From contig NC_092042.1 of assembly GCF_003086295.3 (NCBI RefSeq), positions 43,088,137-43,152,136 on the forward strand: DNA of 64,000 bases, read 5' to 3'. The DNA comes from Arachis hypogaea (lineage: Eukaryota > Streptophyta > Magnoliopsida > Fabales > Fabaceae). This document shows positions 11,201 to 22,045 of this stretch, piece after piece; position 1 is the first letter of the stretch, and each line of letters begins with the position of its first letter. The notes under the pieces were generated by a model, which searched no databases, was not told the DNA's origin, and saw only the letters and a program-made list of their open reading frames with translations. A program made the position numbers and the translations under genes.

Positions 11201-12085
11201 GTGGAGAATCCATCCATTCAACAACACAACATTCATAGTTCACAATTTTAATTTTAGATTTAGGTTTTTGAGAGAAAGAGAGAGGCTCTCTCCTCTCTCT
11301 TAGGTTTTAGGATTAGAATTTCTTTTAGTCATTAGGATTGTTCTTTCATACCATGTTCAATATCCCTTTATTTTGACTTCTCTTCTACTTTTAGATACTT
11401 TAGTGCTTTTATTTATTAATGACTTATGTTGCCAAATTTGGCTTATGAACTTTTTTATGTTGCATTTGATATCTTTATTAATTCAATTTGAGGTATTTCA
11501 TATTTATGATTTTAATTTAGCTTTTTACACTCTTAACTTTGGTTGAGTAATTAGTAACACTTGAGTTATCAAACTCAGCTGTTGATTGAAATTGGAATTT
11601 TTTGCTGATTAATTTGTACTCCAATAACTCTAGCCTTTCTATAGGAGTTGACTAGGACTTGAGGATCAAATTGATTAGTCCGCTTGACTTTTCTTTATTT
11701 AGTAAGGGCTAACTAAAGTGGGAGCAGAGTACAATTCTCATCACACCTGATAAGGATAACTAGGATAGGACTTTAATTTCTTATACCTTGGCAATAGTTT
11801 TTATTAATTATTAATTTATTTTTCTTATCAATTAAATTACTTGTTCAAACCTTTTAAAAACCCCAAAATATACCTTTGCATAACCAATAATAAGAACACT
11901 TCCCTGCAATTCCTTGAGAGACAACCTGAGGTTTAAATACTTCGGTTATTATTTATTAGGGGTTTGTACTTGTGACAACCAAACTTTTGCACGAAAGGGA
12001 TTCCTTGCCGGTTTAGAAGGTATACTTGCAACGAGGATTTATTTTGTGAAAATTCTAGACCGCGCAGGAATTCAGTTCGTCAAAA

Positions 12086-12103
12086 TGGCACAGTTGCCGG
12101 GGA
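12086..12103 (+). promoter_or_regulatory. B1 PBS (tRNA-Asp, two mismatches)
   Basis: TGGCACAGTTGCCGGGGA, 3 nt after the LTR end. E has the perfect version of this site. Confidence 0.85.
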
Positions 12104-12191
12104 ATTGCAAACGTGTGCCTTATTATTGGTTATTGTAAATATTTACTTTTGCTTGTTTATTTGTTTTTATTTTTAATTTTTATTAACTACT

Positions 12192-13927
12192 ATGAATTCT
12201 CACCCCTCTGGCTTCAAGTTTGATTCCAATATTATTGTAAGGAATGGAAGCTACAATGAGAACAGGCATCAAGGTTGGAAGAATCAAAGATGGGAGGAGC
12301 CACAAGGATTTGATCAATCTTCTTGGCAATAACCCCCTCCAACGCGCTATCACCAACAATTCTGTGATGCATACCAGGACAATAGTTATGGTGGACCCTT
12401 TCGTGACAACCAACCTCCACCAAATTACTATGGTCAAGAGCCATTCCGAGGTGCGTACCAAGATGATAGATATAGTGGACCCCCTTGTAGTTACCAACAA
12501 GCCCCACCCTATGCTTATGAATCACCTCCACAACATACATTTGAACCACCATACTCACAAGCCACCTACAACCATTCACCTACATATGACCCTAATCCTT
12601 ATCCACCACACCAACCACCATATGAACTACACCCAAAACCACCACCTCAATATTCACCATATCCATATCCTTATCAAGAAGAACTACCTCCGTATCATGA
12701 ATCCTTCCTCTCAAATAATGAACCCTCATATCCACCCCAATCTCCAATGGATAACATCCTTCGTGGTCTTCTTCAAGGGCAAGAGAAGATGAAAAGGGAT
12801 GTACTAGAACTCACGACCGCCTTAACCGAGGTAGTAAATCGATTAGCTTTCCAACATCTGAGTACTCAAAGTACTCCCATGGCTACATGTGGAGAATCGA
12901 AAGAAGAGCGTAGCATGAAGGAGACACTAGAAACTCCGATGGACAATGAGGAACATGACTTTGTATTGGAACAACTGGAGGAAGCCATAATAGTTGCAGA
13001 GAAAGAATTAGTTGAAGATTTAGGAGATGCGGAACCTCCATGGGAATCTATAGTTATGGAAAATTCCGTCAAGGACGTTGCAATTGATGCTAAGGAGGAG
13101 AGTGCACAACCCCCAAAGCAGGTATCTTATGAAGAACTGGACAGAACAACTCAAGAAGCAAGTTTCCTTGAGAATGATAGTCACGAGTCAAGTTCTCCTA
13201 GTAATAAACTTGCATCCGCAAGTGAATTCTTTGAGACTAAAGAATCTTCCCTGAGTGAATATGAAGATGATGAGGTAGATTTTTCTCAACCTCCAACTTA
13301 TGATTTGAGTGATGATGAAGAAGAGATCGAAAACTCCGATCAAGACATGGTTGAAATTGAAGAAGTTAGCAAGGAAGTGGAGAAATTCACAGAAGAATAT
13401 AAGGGAGTAGAGCTTGCAGAACCACTGGAAACACCTATCCTAAGGCCATTACCGCCCAATACGAGCTTCAAGTGGGTACAATCCTTAACCTTTGTCTTTA
13501 CTTTTTCACTTGAATATGGTTTACTTGAAACAGATGGCCAGCTTAGAGCTCTCTGCAGCTTTAAGAGCAAGAAGGAAATGGTTAATAATCAGAGTTGGTA
13601 TACAAGATTCAGTAAGGTTCTACACTTCAATTTGAGGTGCAAGGATTTGTATAGAGATTGAATGGGTCTCGGAAGATGTTTGGTCATCTTGGTGAGAATA
13701 CAACTTCCAAACCACCCGGCTGGAAAAATATAAATCGAGACAAAGACGGGTGCACAAGCAAGGTTTGGGAGCCTGGAATCTATTCTGTCATTCAACACCT
13801 CGAAAGCCTGAGAACCTGTTTGAAACTGCTCAAGGGCTTTACATGCCTTGTTTGGGACTCCGGAGGCTGTTGGAATTCCAAACACTGGTGGAGATTTTTG
13901 GATGAATACAAGCACAAGCCACCATAA
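12192..13927 (+). pseudogene. B1 ORF1: Tyr/Pro-rich protein of unknown function
   Basis: The ATG at 12192 opens MNSHPSGFKFDSN. A block HQGWKNQRWEEPQGFDQ is followed by TAA at 12330 where D has a glutamine codon. The same frame then stays open from 12333 to 13661. Residues 50-185 are rich in Tyr, Pro, His and Gln. The middle is acidic, and the end has LLETDGQLRALC. A frameshift near 13655 moves the tail (GSRKMFGHLGEN) into another phase, ending at 13927. It occupies the gag position and its repeated GW/Q-rich block recalls gag C-termini, but I see no capsid domain, zinc knuckle or enzyme motif. D carries a relative (17034-17841 plus 32101-33016). Confidence 0.65.
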
Positions 13928-13976
13928 CATGAAGCTCATCAAATGTCCAACTTAAGGACTTTAACCAAAAGTGCTA

Positions 13977-13994
13977 GGTGGGAGACAACCCACC
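13977..13994 (+). other. Post-ORF1 hairpin, GGTGGG-AGACAA-CCCACC (B1)
   Basis: A perfect 6-bp stem with a 6-base loop, just after ORF1. The same sequence is in D (33264-33281) and E (23469-23486, minus). It has a covarying counterpart in A1 and A4. Confidence 0.6.
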
Positions 13995-14004
13995 GTGGTA
14001 TGAT

Positions 14005-15319
14005 TGATGACAAGTCATCATATACTAGCTTTGCAAGCATTTTTCACTTGTTTCATTAGGTTTTATGCACTTTCTTGCATTATAAGTAAGTAATTTGGAG
14101 TGGAATTGCATAGTTTCTTTGAATCAATCAACCACCCTTTTATTCACACAAAATCATAAGGTTTAAGCTAAAATTAATTGGTTTTTAAATGAACTTTAAG
14201 CTTTGTGAGTTTTGTGATACTTTGATTGGTTGTTTTGATTACTTGTAGGTGAAGAAAAGAAAAAAAATAAGAGAAGCGTGGCCCAAAGGAAGAAAAGCAT
14301 GGCTCAACACAAGGAGCAAGAGCACAAAGCTCTTGCCAAGAGCTTTACTTCAAAGGCAAGGCCAAGAAAAGGGGAGAACAAAGCTCTCCACAAGAACTGA
14401 GCTCTACAACCAAGGAGGAAGCAAGGCAAAACTCAAAGCTCAGCTCTTGCCAAGAGCTTTGCCAAGAGCTTTTTCCAGCTTGCTTTGAAGAAAATCAAGG
14501 AAGAAAAGCTCACCAATGCACTCACCAAGGTTTGAACTCAAGACCAAAGGGGGAGAGTGTAGCGCTACCTTTTCAAGGAAAATAAGCCAAAATTGGCTTG
14601 TTTTCACTCCATGGGATTCGAACCAAGGGCTTCAAGGAAGCAAGGACTTAAGTGCTACTCATGTGCCAAAAAAAATGGTCAGCTCCTGCACTCACCAAGA
14701 ATCGAACCTTGGAACCTCAAGGGGCAAGCAAAGCTCTTGCCAAGATCTTAGAGCTCTTGCAAAGAGATTTACTTCCTTGTCGCAAGGAGAAAATGCGCGC
14801 AATAATTTGGAAGGGAGGCACAAAGCTCGGCTCTCACAAGCACCCGAAATTTGCCCTGGGAGCATCCTATAGGCCAAAAATTCATCAAAAATCCAATTTA
14901 ATTCATTTCTTCACCAAATTTTAGAGCCCACCCAAATTCTTAGATCCAAATTAGGAAGTGTATAAATAAGTGTTAGATAGATGTAGAGAGGACTTTTTAC
15001 TTTATTTTTTCTTTTGATCATTTTTGAGACTTTTGAATTTAGAGTTTACTCTTGTTTTGCATTTTCATTTTCTTTGAACTTGAGCTTTGAATTGGGAAGT
15101 AGAATTGAGTTCTCTTCCTCTGGGTTTTCTTATTTTCTTTTTCTGCACACTTGCTTGAGTCTTGGGTGTGAAGAATTGAGAAAATTCTATCTCAATCTCA
15201 CCTTGAGATCTCTTTGTTCACTTTACTGCATAATTCTAGGATTTGTATTATTCTTTACTGATTTTCATCTTTAATTCTCTTTAAATCATCTTCTGAATTG
15301 GATCAAGGAAGGTAGTGAG
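14005..15319 (+). repeat. C 5' LTR, first 1,315 bp
   Basis: Contains inverted repeats built on AGCTCTTGCCAAGAGCT (about 14325-14480 and 14730-14765), then TATAAATA at 14961-14968. It is broken at 15319 by D, whose TSD GTGAG is 15315-15319. The rest is 37520-38072, so the intact LTR was about 1,868 bp. Confidence 0.9.
14961..14968 (+). promoter_or_regulatory. C LTR TATA box
   Basis: TATAAATA preceded by GGAAGTG. It is conserved at 43246 in the 3' LTR and at 45927 in solo LTR C2. Confidence 0.6.
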
Positions 15320-16759
15320 TGATAAACCACTATTTTATGGTTTATATTGTATTTAATTGAGTGGTTTTATCAAGCTTTTCACCCACTTATTCATATGATT
15401 TACATGATTTTACAATTCTTTCCTAGTTTAGTTCCATGATTGAAAACATGCTTCTTTGGTCTTAATTTAGCTAATCTTAATCCTCTCTTATTACCATTCG
15501 ATGCCTAGATCTGTGTGTTAAGTGTTTCAGGCTTCATAGGGCAGGAATGGCTTAGAGAATGAAGAGGAAGCATGCAAAAATGGAAGGAACACAAGGAATT
15601 GAGGATATGACCAGCGAGAACACGCGGTCACGTGGCTCACGTGACCGCGCAAAATGGAAGAAATCAGAGTGACACATTTGTGTGCCTGACACGACCGCGC
15701 GGATTGGAAGCTGCACGAACGACGCGAATGCGTGGATGACGCGCACGCGTGGTACGAAAAACACTGAGTGACGCGATCACGTGGACGACGGGGCCGCGTG
15801 ACGTGCGCGATCTGCAGAAATTACAGAAAACGCTGAAGATGATTTTGGGCCGCGTTTTGACCCAGATTTCGGCCCAGGAATGTAGATTAAAGTCAGGGAA
15901 CATGCAGAGACTCAATACTCCAGATCAGATCATAATTCATTTTTCATAATTTAGATGTAGCTTTTAGAGAGAGAGGTTCTCTCCTCTCTCTTAGGATTAT
16001 GATTTCTTTTAGTCATTAGGATTGTTTCTTCGTACCAGGTTCAATAATTTATGTTTCTCTTCTATTTTTGTTTACTCTGAAGCTTTTATTTGTATTTGAT
16101 TTATGTTGCCCAATTGTCTTATGAACTTTTCCATGTTAGAATTGACATCTCCATTCAATATAATTTGAGGTATTCCAGATATTTATGATTTTAATTTAGC
16201 TTTCCATATTCTTGGTTCTGGTTGATTAATTGGTAACTCTTGAATTATCAAACTCATTGTGATTGATAATTGTTATTCTTGCTGATTAATTTAGATTCCT
16301 ATAACTCTAGTCTTTCCTTAAGGAGTTGACTAGGACTTTAGGTGTTAAATTGATTTGTCCACTTAACTTACCTTCATAGTTAGAGGTTGACTTAGTGGTA
16401 GCAGAAATATAATTCTCATCACCATTGATAAGGATAACTAGGATAGGACTTCCAGTTATCATACCTTGCCAAGAGTTTTATTAGTTATTAATTTATTAAT
16501 TCCAGCAATTTATTTCTCTTGTTTCAAAACCTTTTCAAAACCCAAAAACATTGTTTTGCATAACCAATAATAATTCATACTTCCCTGCAATTCCTTGAGA
16601 AGATGACTCGAGGTTTGAATACTTCGGTTTATAAATTTTATTGGGTTTATTACTTGTGACAACCAAACGTTTGTAAGAAAGGTTGATTGCTTGGTTTAGA
16701 AACTATACTTGCAACGAGAATTTATTATAAATTCTAAATCATCAATCTTCAGTTCTTCA
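15320..16759 (+). repeat. D 5' LTR
   Basis: 1,440 bp, TGATAAACCACTAT to GTTCTTCA. The CGCG dyad array lies at about 15615-15815, at the same offset as in B1. The U5 stem 'tcgaggtttgaatacttcgg' is near 16605. Confidence 0.92.
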
Positions 16760-16762
16760 AAA

Positions 16763-16780
16763 TGGCGCCGTTGCCAGGAA
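16763..16780 (+). promoter_or_regulatory. D PBS (tRNA-Asp)
   Basis: TGGCGCCGTTGCCAGGAA, a near match to the tRNA-Asp 3' complement, 3 nt after the LTR. Confidence 0.85.
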
Positions 16781-17033
16781 ATTACAAACGTGTGCCTTAT
16801 TATTGGTTATTGTAAATAATTTTTCAAAAAAAAATTTCATATTTTTATTTTAAAATATTTTATCTTATCTTATCTTATTTTTCAAAATTCATATCTTTTT
16901 CAAAATCTTATCATATCTTTTTTTTTTCAAAAATCATATCTTTTTCAAAATATTTTCCTATCTTTTTCAAAAATCATATCTTTTTCAAAAATTTTCTTTT
17001 TGTTAGTTTTTGTTTCTATTTTCTCTTACTACT
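16781..17033 (+). other. D leader with 'aatcatatctttttcaaaa' repeats
   Basis: No ORF. From about 16820 to 17010 it is a string of imperfect TTTTTCAAAAATCATATC units, very like the leaders of A1 and A4 although the LTR family differs. Confidence 0.65.
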
Positions 17034-17841
17034 ATGAACTCTCACTCCTGTGGCTATGAGTCTGGTTACAATTATGTTACAGAAAGAGGAGACTATAATG
17101 ACAACAAGCATCAAGGTTGGAAGAATCAAAGATGGGAGGAGCCAGAAGGATTTGATCAACCCTCATGGCAACAACCACCTCCAATGGACTATCAACAACC
17201 ATTCTGTGATGCATATCAAGGCAATGGCTATGGTGAGCATTCTTTTGATTATCAACTACCACCATATGCCTATGAACCCCTCCTCAACATGACTTTAGAC
17301 CACCATACTCACAAGCTCCTTTCTGCCATTCACCTCCATATGACCCTAACCCCTATCCACCATACCAACCACCGTATGAGCCAAATGAACCACACATAGA
17401 ACCACCCCCATTCCAACACAATTACTCTCATGAACCACCACCTCAATATACACCATCTCCTTATCATTATCAAGCTAAACCCTCCTATCTACCCCAAACC
17501 TCCATGGAGAACACGCTTACCTCTCTTAGGGGTCTCACCTTTAAATTCCAAAATCTTATATCCCGCATGGACCAACCCTCCACCTCCAATGTTCAACCCT
17601 TAAGCTCCAGTGCACTTCCACCTCAACCACAGAAGGACCTCTCCATCCCATCACTACCATCTATGGAAGAGCACCCACATCAATCAATCCAAGAGCAACA
17701 TGATACCAATGATGCTATTGACATGGAACAAGAGAGAAGGGATCATCTTCGTGAATCCATACTTCATAAAGAGCTAGAAGAGGCACTAAAGGTGAAGGTA
17801 GAAGAGACCTTTGTAGATGAAGGAGTAGTTGAAGGGAGTTG
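17034..17841 (+). pseudogene. D ORF1, 5' part (Tyr/Pro-rich, unknown function)
   Basis: The ATG at 17034 gives MNSHSCGYESGYNYV, then HQGWKNQRWEEPEGFDQ as in B1. A frameshift between about 17280 and 17310 moves the coding phase. The later frame is open at 17504-17841 and is cut by E at TSD AGTTG (17837-17841). The continuation is at 32101. Confidence 0.65.
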
Positions 17842-19316
17842 TGACGTGGCAAAAATTGGCGAGTTGAGAATTTATTAATAGAAATACGTTGCAAGTACAA
17901 TCCTTAACCAGCTGAAAATTCGCTTATCAATTTAAAAGGGTTGTCACAATATTGAAATTAAAATACTGGGAGTATGAATCCTAGGTCATCTCCCAACAAG
18001 TTGTAGAGAAATGTGCTATTTTATCAATCATGTATTTTCAAAAAATGGTTGAGTTGATAACAAGAAATTAAATTAGAGAATTTAATTAATCTTAAATAAA
18101 AGCCTTGACTGGGAGTAGATTAGTTGGAAGCCCTATTCTTGTTAAAGTACTCTCAAGATTAATTAATAATTGGAAGTTGCTCTGCTTAGTTATCCCTTAC
18201 TAGGTAAAGGAAAGTCAAGCAAGTTGGAAAGCTGTTTCTAGTCACAAGTCCTAGTCTTCTCTCTTGGGAAGGACCAGTGTCAATGATTAGAGGGTGATCC
18301 AACAAATAACCCAATTATAATTTCTCTCTTGAGTGATTCAACTCAAGGAGTCCTTTCAATCATCTCCCAATCAAGTTATGGAACTACTCACTCATCATAA
18401 TTATAAACTTCACAGAATTAATGGGGAAAATAAAAGAAGACATGATGAATAATAATGAAAGAGATTAATTGAAAATAAAAATAGTCTATATTAATAACTC
18501 ATGAAAATAATCCAATTTCAACTCTAGGGGAATTAAGAATATGGAAGAATAAATGAAAAGTAAATAACAGACTATAGTAACTGGTACCGGAGGTAGACTC
18601 TTCTCAAAAGCTAAAGCCAAAACCTTCAAAATCCTAACTATGAATATTCAAGTGAGTAAACCTAGGAGAGAAGTAAATTCAGATCTAAAAACTAAAAATT
18701 ATGCGAAATGAATGTTGTTCTCTATCTCTACGTGTTCCCTGGATCTAATATGTAATTTTGGGCCAAAAACTGGGTTGAAATCCAACCCAGAAACTCTACC
18801 AGTGACTTCTGAAATTTTGCAGATCGCGCACGTCACGCGGCTGCGTCATCCACGCGTTCGCGTCACTCGGCGTTTCTCGTACCACGCGTGCGCGTCGTCC
18901 ACGCATTTGCGTCGTTCATGCAGCTTCCAATCCGCGCGGTTGCGTCAGGCACGCGAGCGCATCACTGTTATTTCTTCTATCTCGCGCGGTCGCGTCAGCC
19001 ATGCGACTACGTGACTTCTGGCTGGTTATCTCCTCAATTCTTTGTGTTCCTTCCATTTTTGCATGCTTCCTTTCCAATCTCCAACTCATTGATGCCCTAA
19101 AAAGCCTGAAACACTTAACATACAAATCACGACATCGAATGGAATAAAGGAGAATTAAAATATCTAATTGAAAGTCTCTAGGATGTAAGTTTTCAATCAT
19201 ATAATAATTTTAGGAAGGAAATATAAATGCATGCTAATTATATGAATAAGTGGGTAAAGATTATGATAAAATCACACAATTAAACACATTATAAACCATA
19301 AAATAGTGGTTTATCA
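17842..19316 (-). repeat. E 3' LTR
   Basis: 1,475 bp, reading TGATAAACCACTAT to CCACGTCA on the minus strand. The CGCG dyad array is at 18823-19015. Confidence 0.92.
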
Positions 19317-19353
19317 ACCTCCCCACACTTAAACATTAGCATGTCCTCATGCT
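19317..19353 (-). promoter_or_regulatory. E polypurine tract with AGGA hairpin
   Basis: On the minus strand AGCATG-AGGA-CATGCT (19353-19338) is followed by TTTAAGTGTGGGGAGGT, which abuts the LTR. The tract is a classical plus-strand primer. Confidence 0.78.
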
Positions 19354-20760
19354 TAGTTGGAGGAGATAAAATAAATGAGTAGGAACATGTAGAAATTCAT
19401 GCAATGCAATGCAACCTATATATGTGAATGCAACTATATGATTCTTGTCCACTTGATCAAGAATAAATAAGCTCTTCAAAATAATTACAAATCAAGTTCC
19501 ACTAATTCAATTCTCATACAGTAAGAACAGATAAAAATGCAAGAAGGTAGCTCATGAAAGCAGAGAACATTGAATTTTAAGCATTGAACCCTCACTGATG
19601 ATGTATGTATGCTCTAGTCTCTCTAGTGTATAGGGTAATTACTCTATCCTTCTCTAATCATGCTCCCTAATTTTTGTTCTTCTCCTAACCAATCAACAAC
19701 CTTTAATATACTAATGCAACATCATGAGGTCTTTTCAAGGTTGTAATGGGGCCAAGGTAAAGGTAAGGATACATATATGGTTAAGTGAGCTTATAAATTG
19801 AATCTTTAATTAACCCAACTTTAACATAACCTATATATATTTTATATAACTTTGGAGTTTGTACCTAGCTACCCAAAATTCTCTTTCACATTCCATACTC
19901 ATGTATCAACTTTTTATTTTAATTTTATCATACATGCATTGATCTTTGAATTCTTAACTCAGCATTGGGGTAATTTTGTCCCCTTATTTATTTATTGAAT
20001 ATTTTTGTTTTTTTTAACATAAACATAAATATAAACATAGCTAATCAATGCACATATATTTTTTATTCTTATAGTTTCACATGAGTAGGTGTCCAAATTC
20101 CCATTATATTATCATGACACATTCCCTTATTATCCTTTGTTCCCACAATTTTCCATACTTAATTAGCACACACAGTTCTATCTTAAGCTAACCAAAGAAT
20201 CAATTTGGGATATATAATTGTTTTTCTGCTTAAGGCTAGTAATGTGGTAAATTACAGAACAAATGGGATTTAAAGGCTCAAAGTGGCTAACAAAGGTAAT
20301 TGAAAGGGTAGGCTTAATTTGGACAAGTGAACTAACAATTAATGGCCTCAATCATATGCTGCATATAAATATATTAAATATTGGACATATAGGATGGAAC
20401 AAAATATAGATTACAATTATAGAGAAGTAAACACACAAGGATAAAACAATTATGGTTAAATGATGTAACCACGCATAAAGGCTCAAATCACACAGGTTGT
20501 GTGTTCTTTAGCTCAAAAATCATGTTCCAAATACAACTTCAAGCAAATTTAACATAAAAGTTTTAATTAGAATTAGTGAAATTTTTGTTCCAAAAATAGA
20601 GTCTTAGAAGAAACTTATTGTCTTTTCAATCAAGTAGAACATGCATGCAACTAATCTATTACTATGCAATTTATCCTATTCTACAAAAGAAAAACTAACT
20701 AAATATCCTAATTTATTGGTGTTTAGGGAAGAGAAATTACCTCCGGAAGTTAGGTACTGA
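19354..20760 (-). other. E 3' noncoding region
   Basis: About 1.4 kb with no ORF between ORF3 and the terminal hairpin. Blocks such as 'gaacacacaacctgtgtg' (near 20500) have counterparts in B1 (near 50215) and D (near 34930), so the region is conserved without coding. Confidence 0.5.
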
Positions 20761-20801
20761 CCGACCTCCCCACACTTAAAGCTTTGCACCGTCCTCGGTG
20801 C
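20761..20801 (-). promoter_or_regulatory. E internal AGGA hairpin and PPT-like box
   Basis: On the minus strand GCACCG-AGGA-CGGTGC lies in the last codons of ORF3. It is followed by CTTTAAGTGTGGGGAGGTCGG, whose TAA is the ORF3 stop. It copies the layout of the 3' PPT about 1.45 kb away. Confidence 0.6.
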
Positions 20802-22019
20802 CATCTGTCAGGAACAATGGTGTGCTGGTGGCAGTGTCTCCACAGTCGGGACCGTCATGGCTCCCTGTACTGGTGAAGGAAGTGGAGTCCGGAGTGTCTG
20901 AGTCCTCGTCAGGTCTGTGGTTGCCTGTGAGTAGCTCCTTGAGGTATTTGAAACGACGGTGGTTGCGGCACTCTCGAAGCTTTGCTTTCTTGTCTTGTTG
21001 GTCCAACCGCTTAAGTATTTGATGCAGTAGCTGACTAGTAGATGGTGGAGGAACTGCAGCATCCTCTGTGGACTGGCTGGTAGTGGCAAGTGGTGGCCTG
21101 AGATATCTCCCATTAGGGACGTACTGATCATCCCGTGGAAGTATGGCTTTGGTGTCTCCAGCTCTGTAGGGGACTCTGGCTGCTGAGACAAGATCAGAGA
21201 CCAAGACGGGGAAAGGTAGGTTGCCCGCGATCTGCACGTGTTCCATAGCATTCCGGATATGTCTCGGTAAATTTAGAGGCTGGTCTGTGGGGATGCACCA
21301 TAGTAGAACGGCCATGTCTGCGGTGAAGAAAGACTCATGAGTGCTCGGAAAGACGTAATGGGACATAATTTGTGCCCATACGTGAGCCTCTAAGGTAAGT
21401 GCAGAAGCCGAGATTTTCTTAGGACGGGAACGATGATATCTGAAGATCCATTTGCTGCTAGGTTGAGCGATAACTCTGAGAACAGCATCCCAGTCAAAGT
21501 TGTACGCCTGGCGCTTGATTGCGGCTTTCTGAAAAGCATCCAATCCTTCCGGAGCAGGGGGAATATCTAAGGCTCACTGAATGACTTCTTCTATAATGGG
21601 ACTTGCTTCTGACGTATATAAACAGACTGCAGGGTTGGCAGGTGGAAGTTGGAGTAGAACTCGACTACCCAAGAAAGATTAACCTACCTCGGCTGTCTCT
21701 GTAGGAAACCCCATTGTCTTCGTTCAATTTGTGGCTTAACAAAAGTAGCAATATTGGGTGGGAGGATAAGAAGGTATTTGTTGTTGTAGCTCCGTTCTGC
21801 CAGGATATGGAACATCTGCTCATAATAGCGAATGCGAAATCGCGCAGTGTCCTTTGCTAGGAAGGCTCTTTCCTTGTCATCAACCTTTATAATCTTCTTA
21901 ATCCTTTTTGTTGAGGGCTTGACTGCAGTTGAAGAAGGCTCTGCCACTAGTGCTCTCTTGGTTCCTCTCCTTGCTGTTGATTTGGGAGTAGCTTTCTCTT
22001 TGCCCTTCTTGGTGGCCAT
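20776..22019 (-). pseudogene. E ORF3: plant-transposon-protein-like, in env position
   Basis: Begins at the minus-strand ATG 22019 with MATKKGKEKATPKS and a basic, NLS-like N-terminus (KRIKKIIK). A stop at 21684 and a frameshift near 21560 separate it from a second open stretch (21543-20776). That stretch has WAQIMSHYVFPSTHES and LLWC, a proline-rich linker, a helical KRLDQQDKKAKLRE segment and an acidic tail. It aligns by eye with ORF3 of B1 and A4. The family looks like the 'putative plant transposon protein' domain (Pfam Transposase_32, from memory). The position after integrase is that of env-like ORFs in Athila, but I see no signal peptide or membrane segment. Confidence 0.62.
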
Positions 22020-22045
22020 TCTGAAAAAGGGAAGAGAAAGTAAAT
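22020..22045 (-). promoter_or_regulatory. 3' splice site immediately before E ORF3
   Basis: A pyrimidine-rich tract ending CTTTTTCAG, one base before the ATG. B1 and D have TTTTCAG one base before their ORF3 ATG too, which implies expression from a spliced RNA. Confidence 0.5.

Larger units (their letters stand above)
10621..12082 (+). repeat. B1 5' LTR
   Basis: 1,462 bp. The terminal TG has become TA (TAATAAACCC against TGATAAACCC at 61524), and it ends GTTCGTCA. U3 has an array of ACGCGNNCGCGT-like dyads (about 10922-11107), then TATAAA at 11195, a GA/CT-rich stretch at about 11270-11310 and the U5 stem at 11925-11945. Confidence 0.9.

Noticed and set aside
12232..12792. Overlapping ORFs on both strands within B1 ORF1 (12244-12792 plus, 12232-12579 minus)
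   Set aside because: Alternative frames of a repetitive Tyr/Pro coding region. The frame starting at 12192 is supported by similarity to D.
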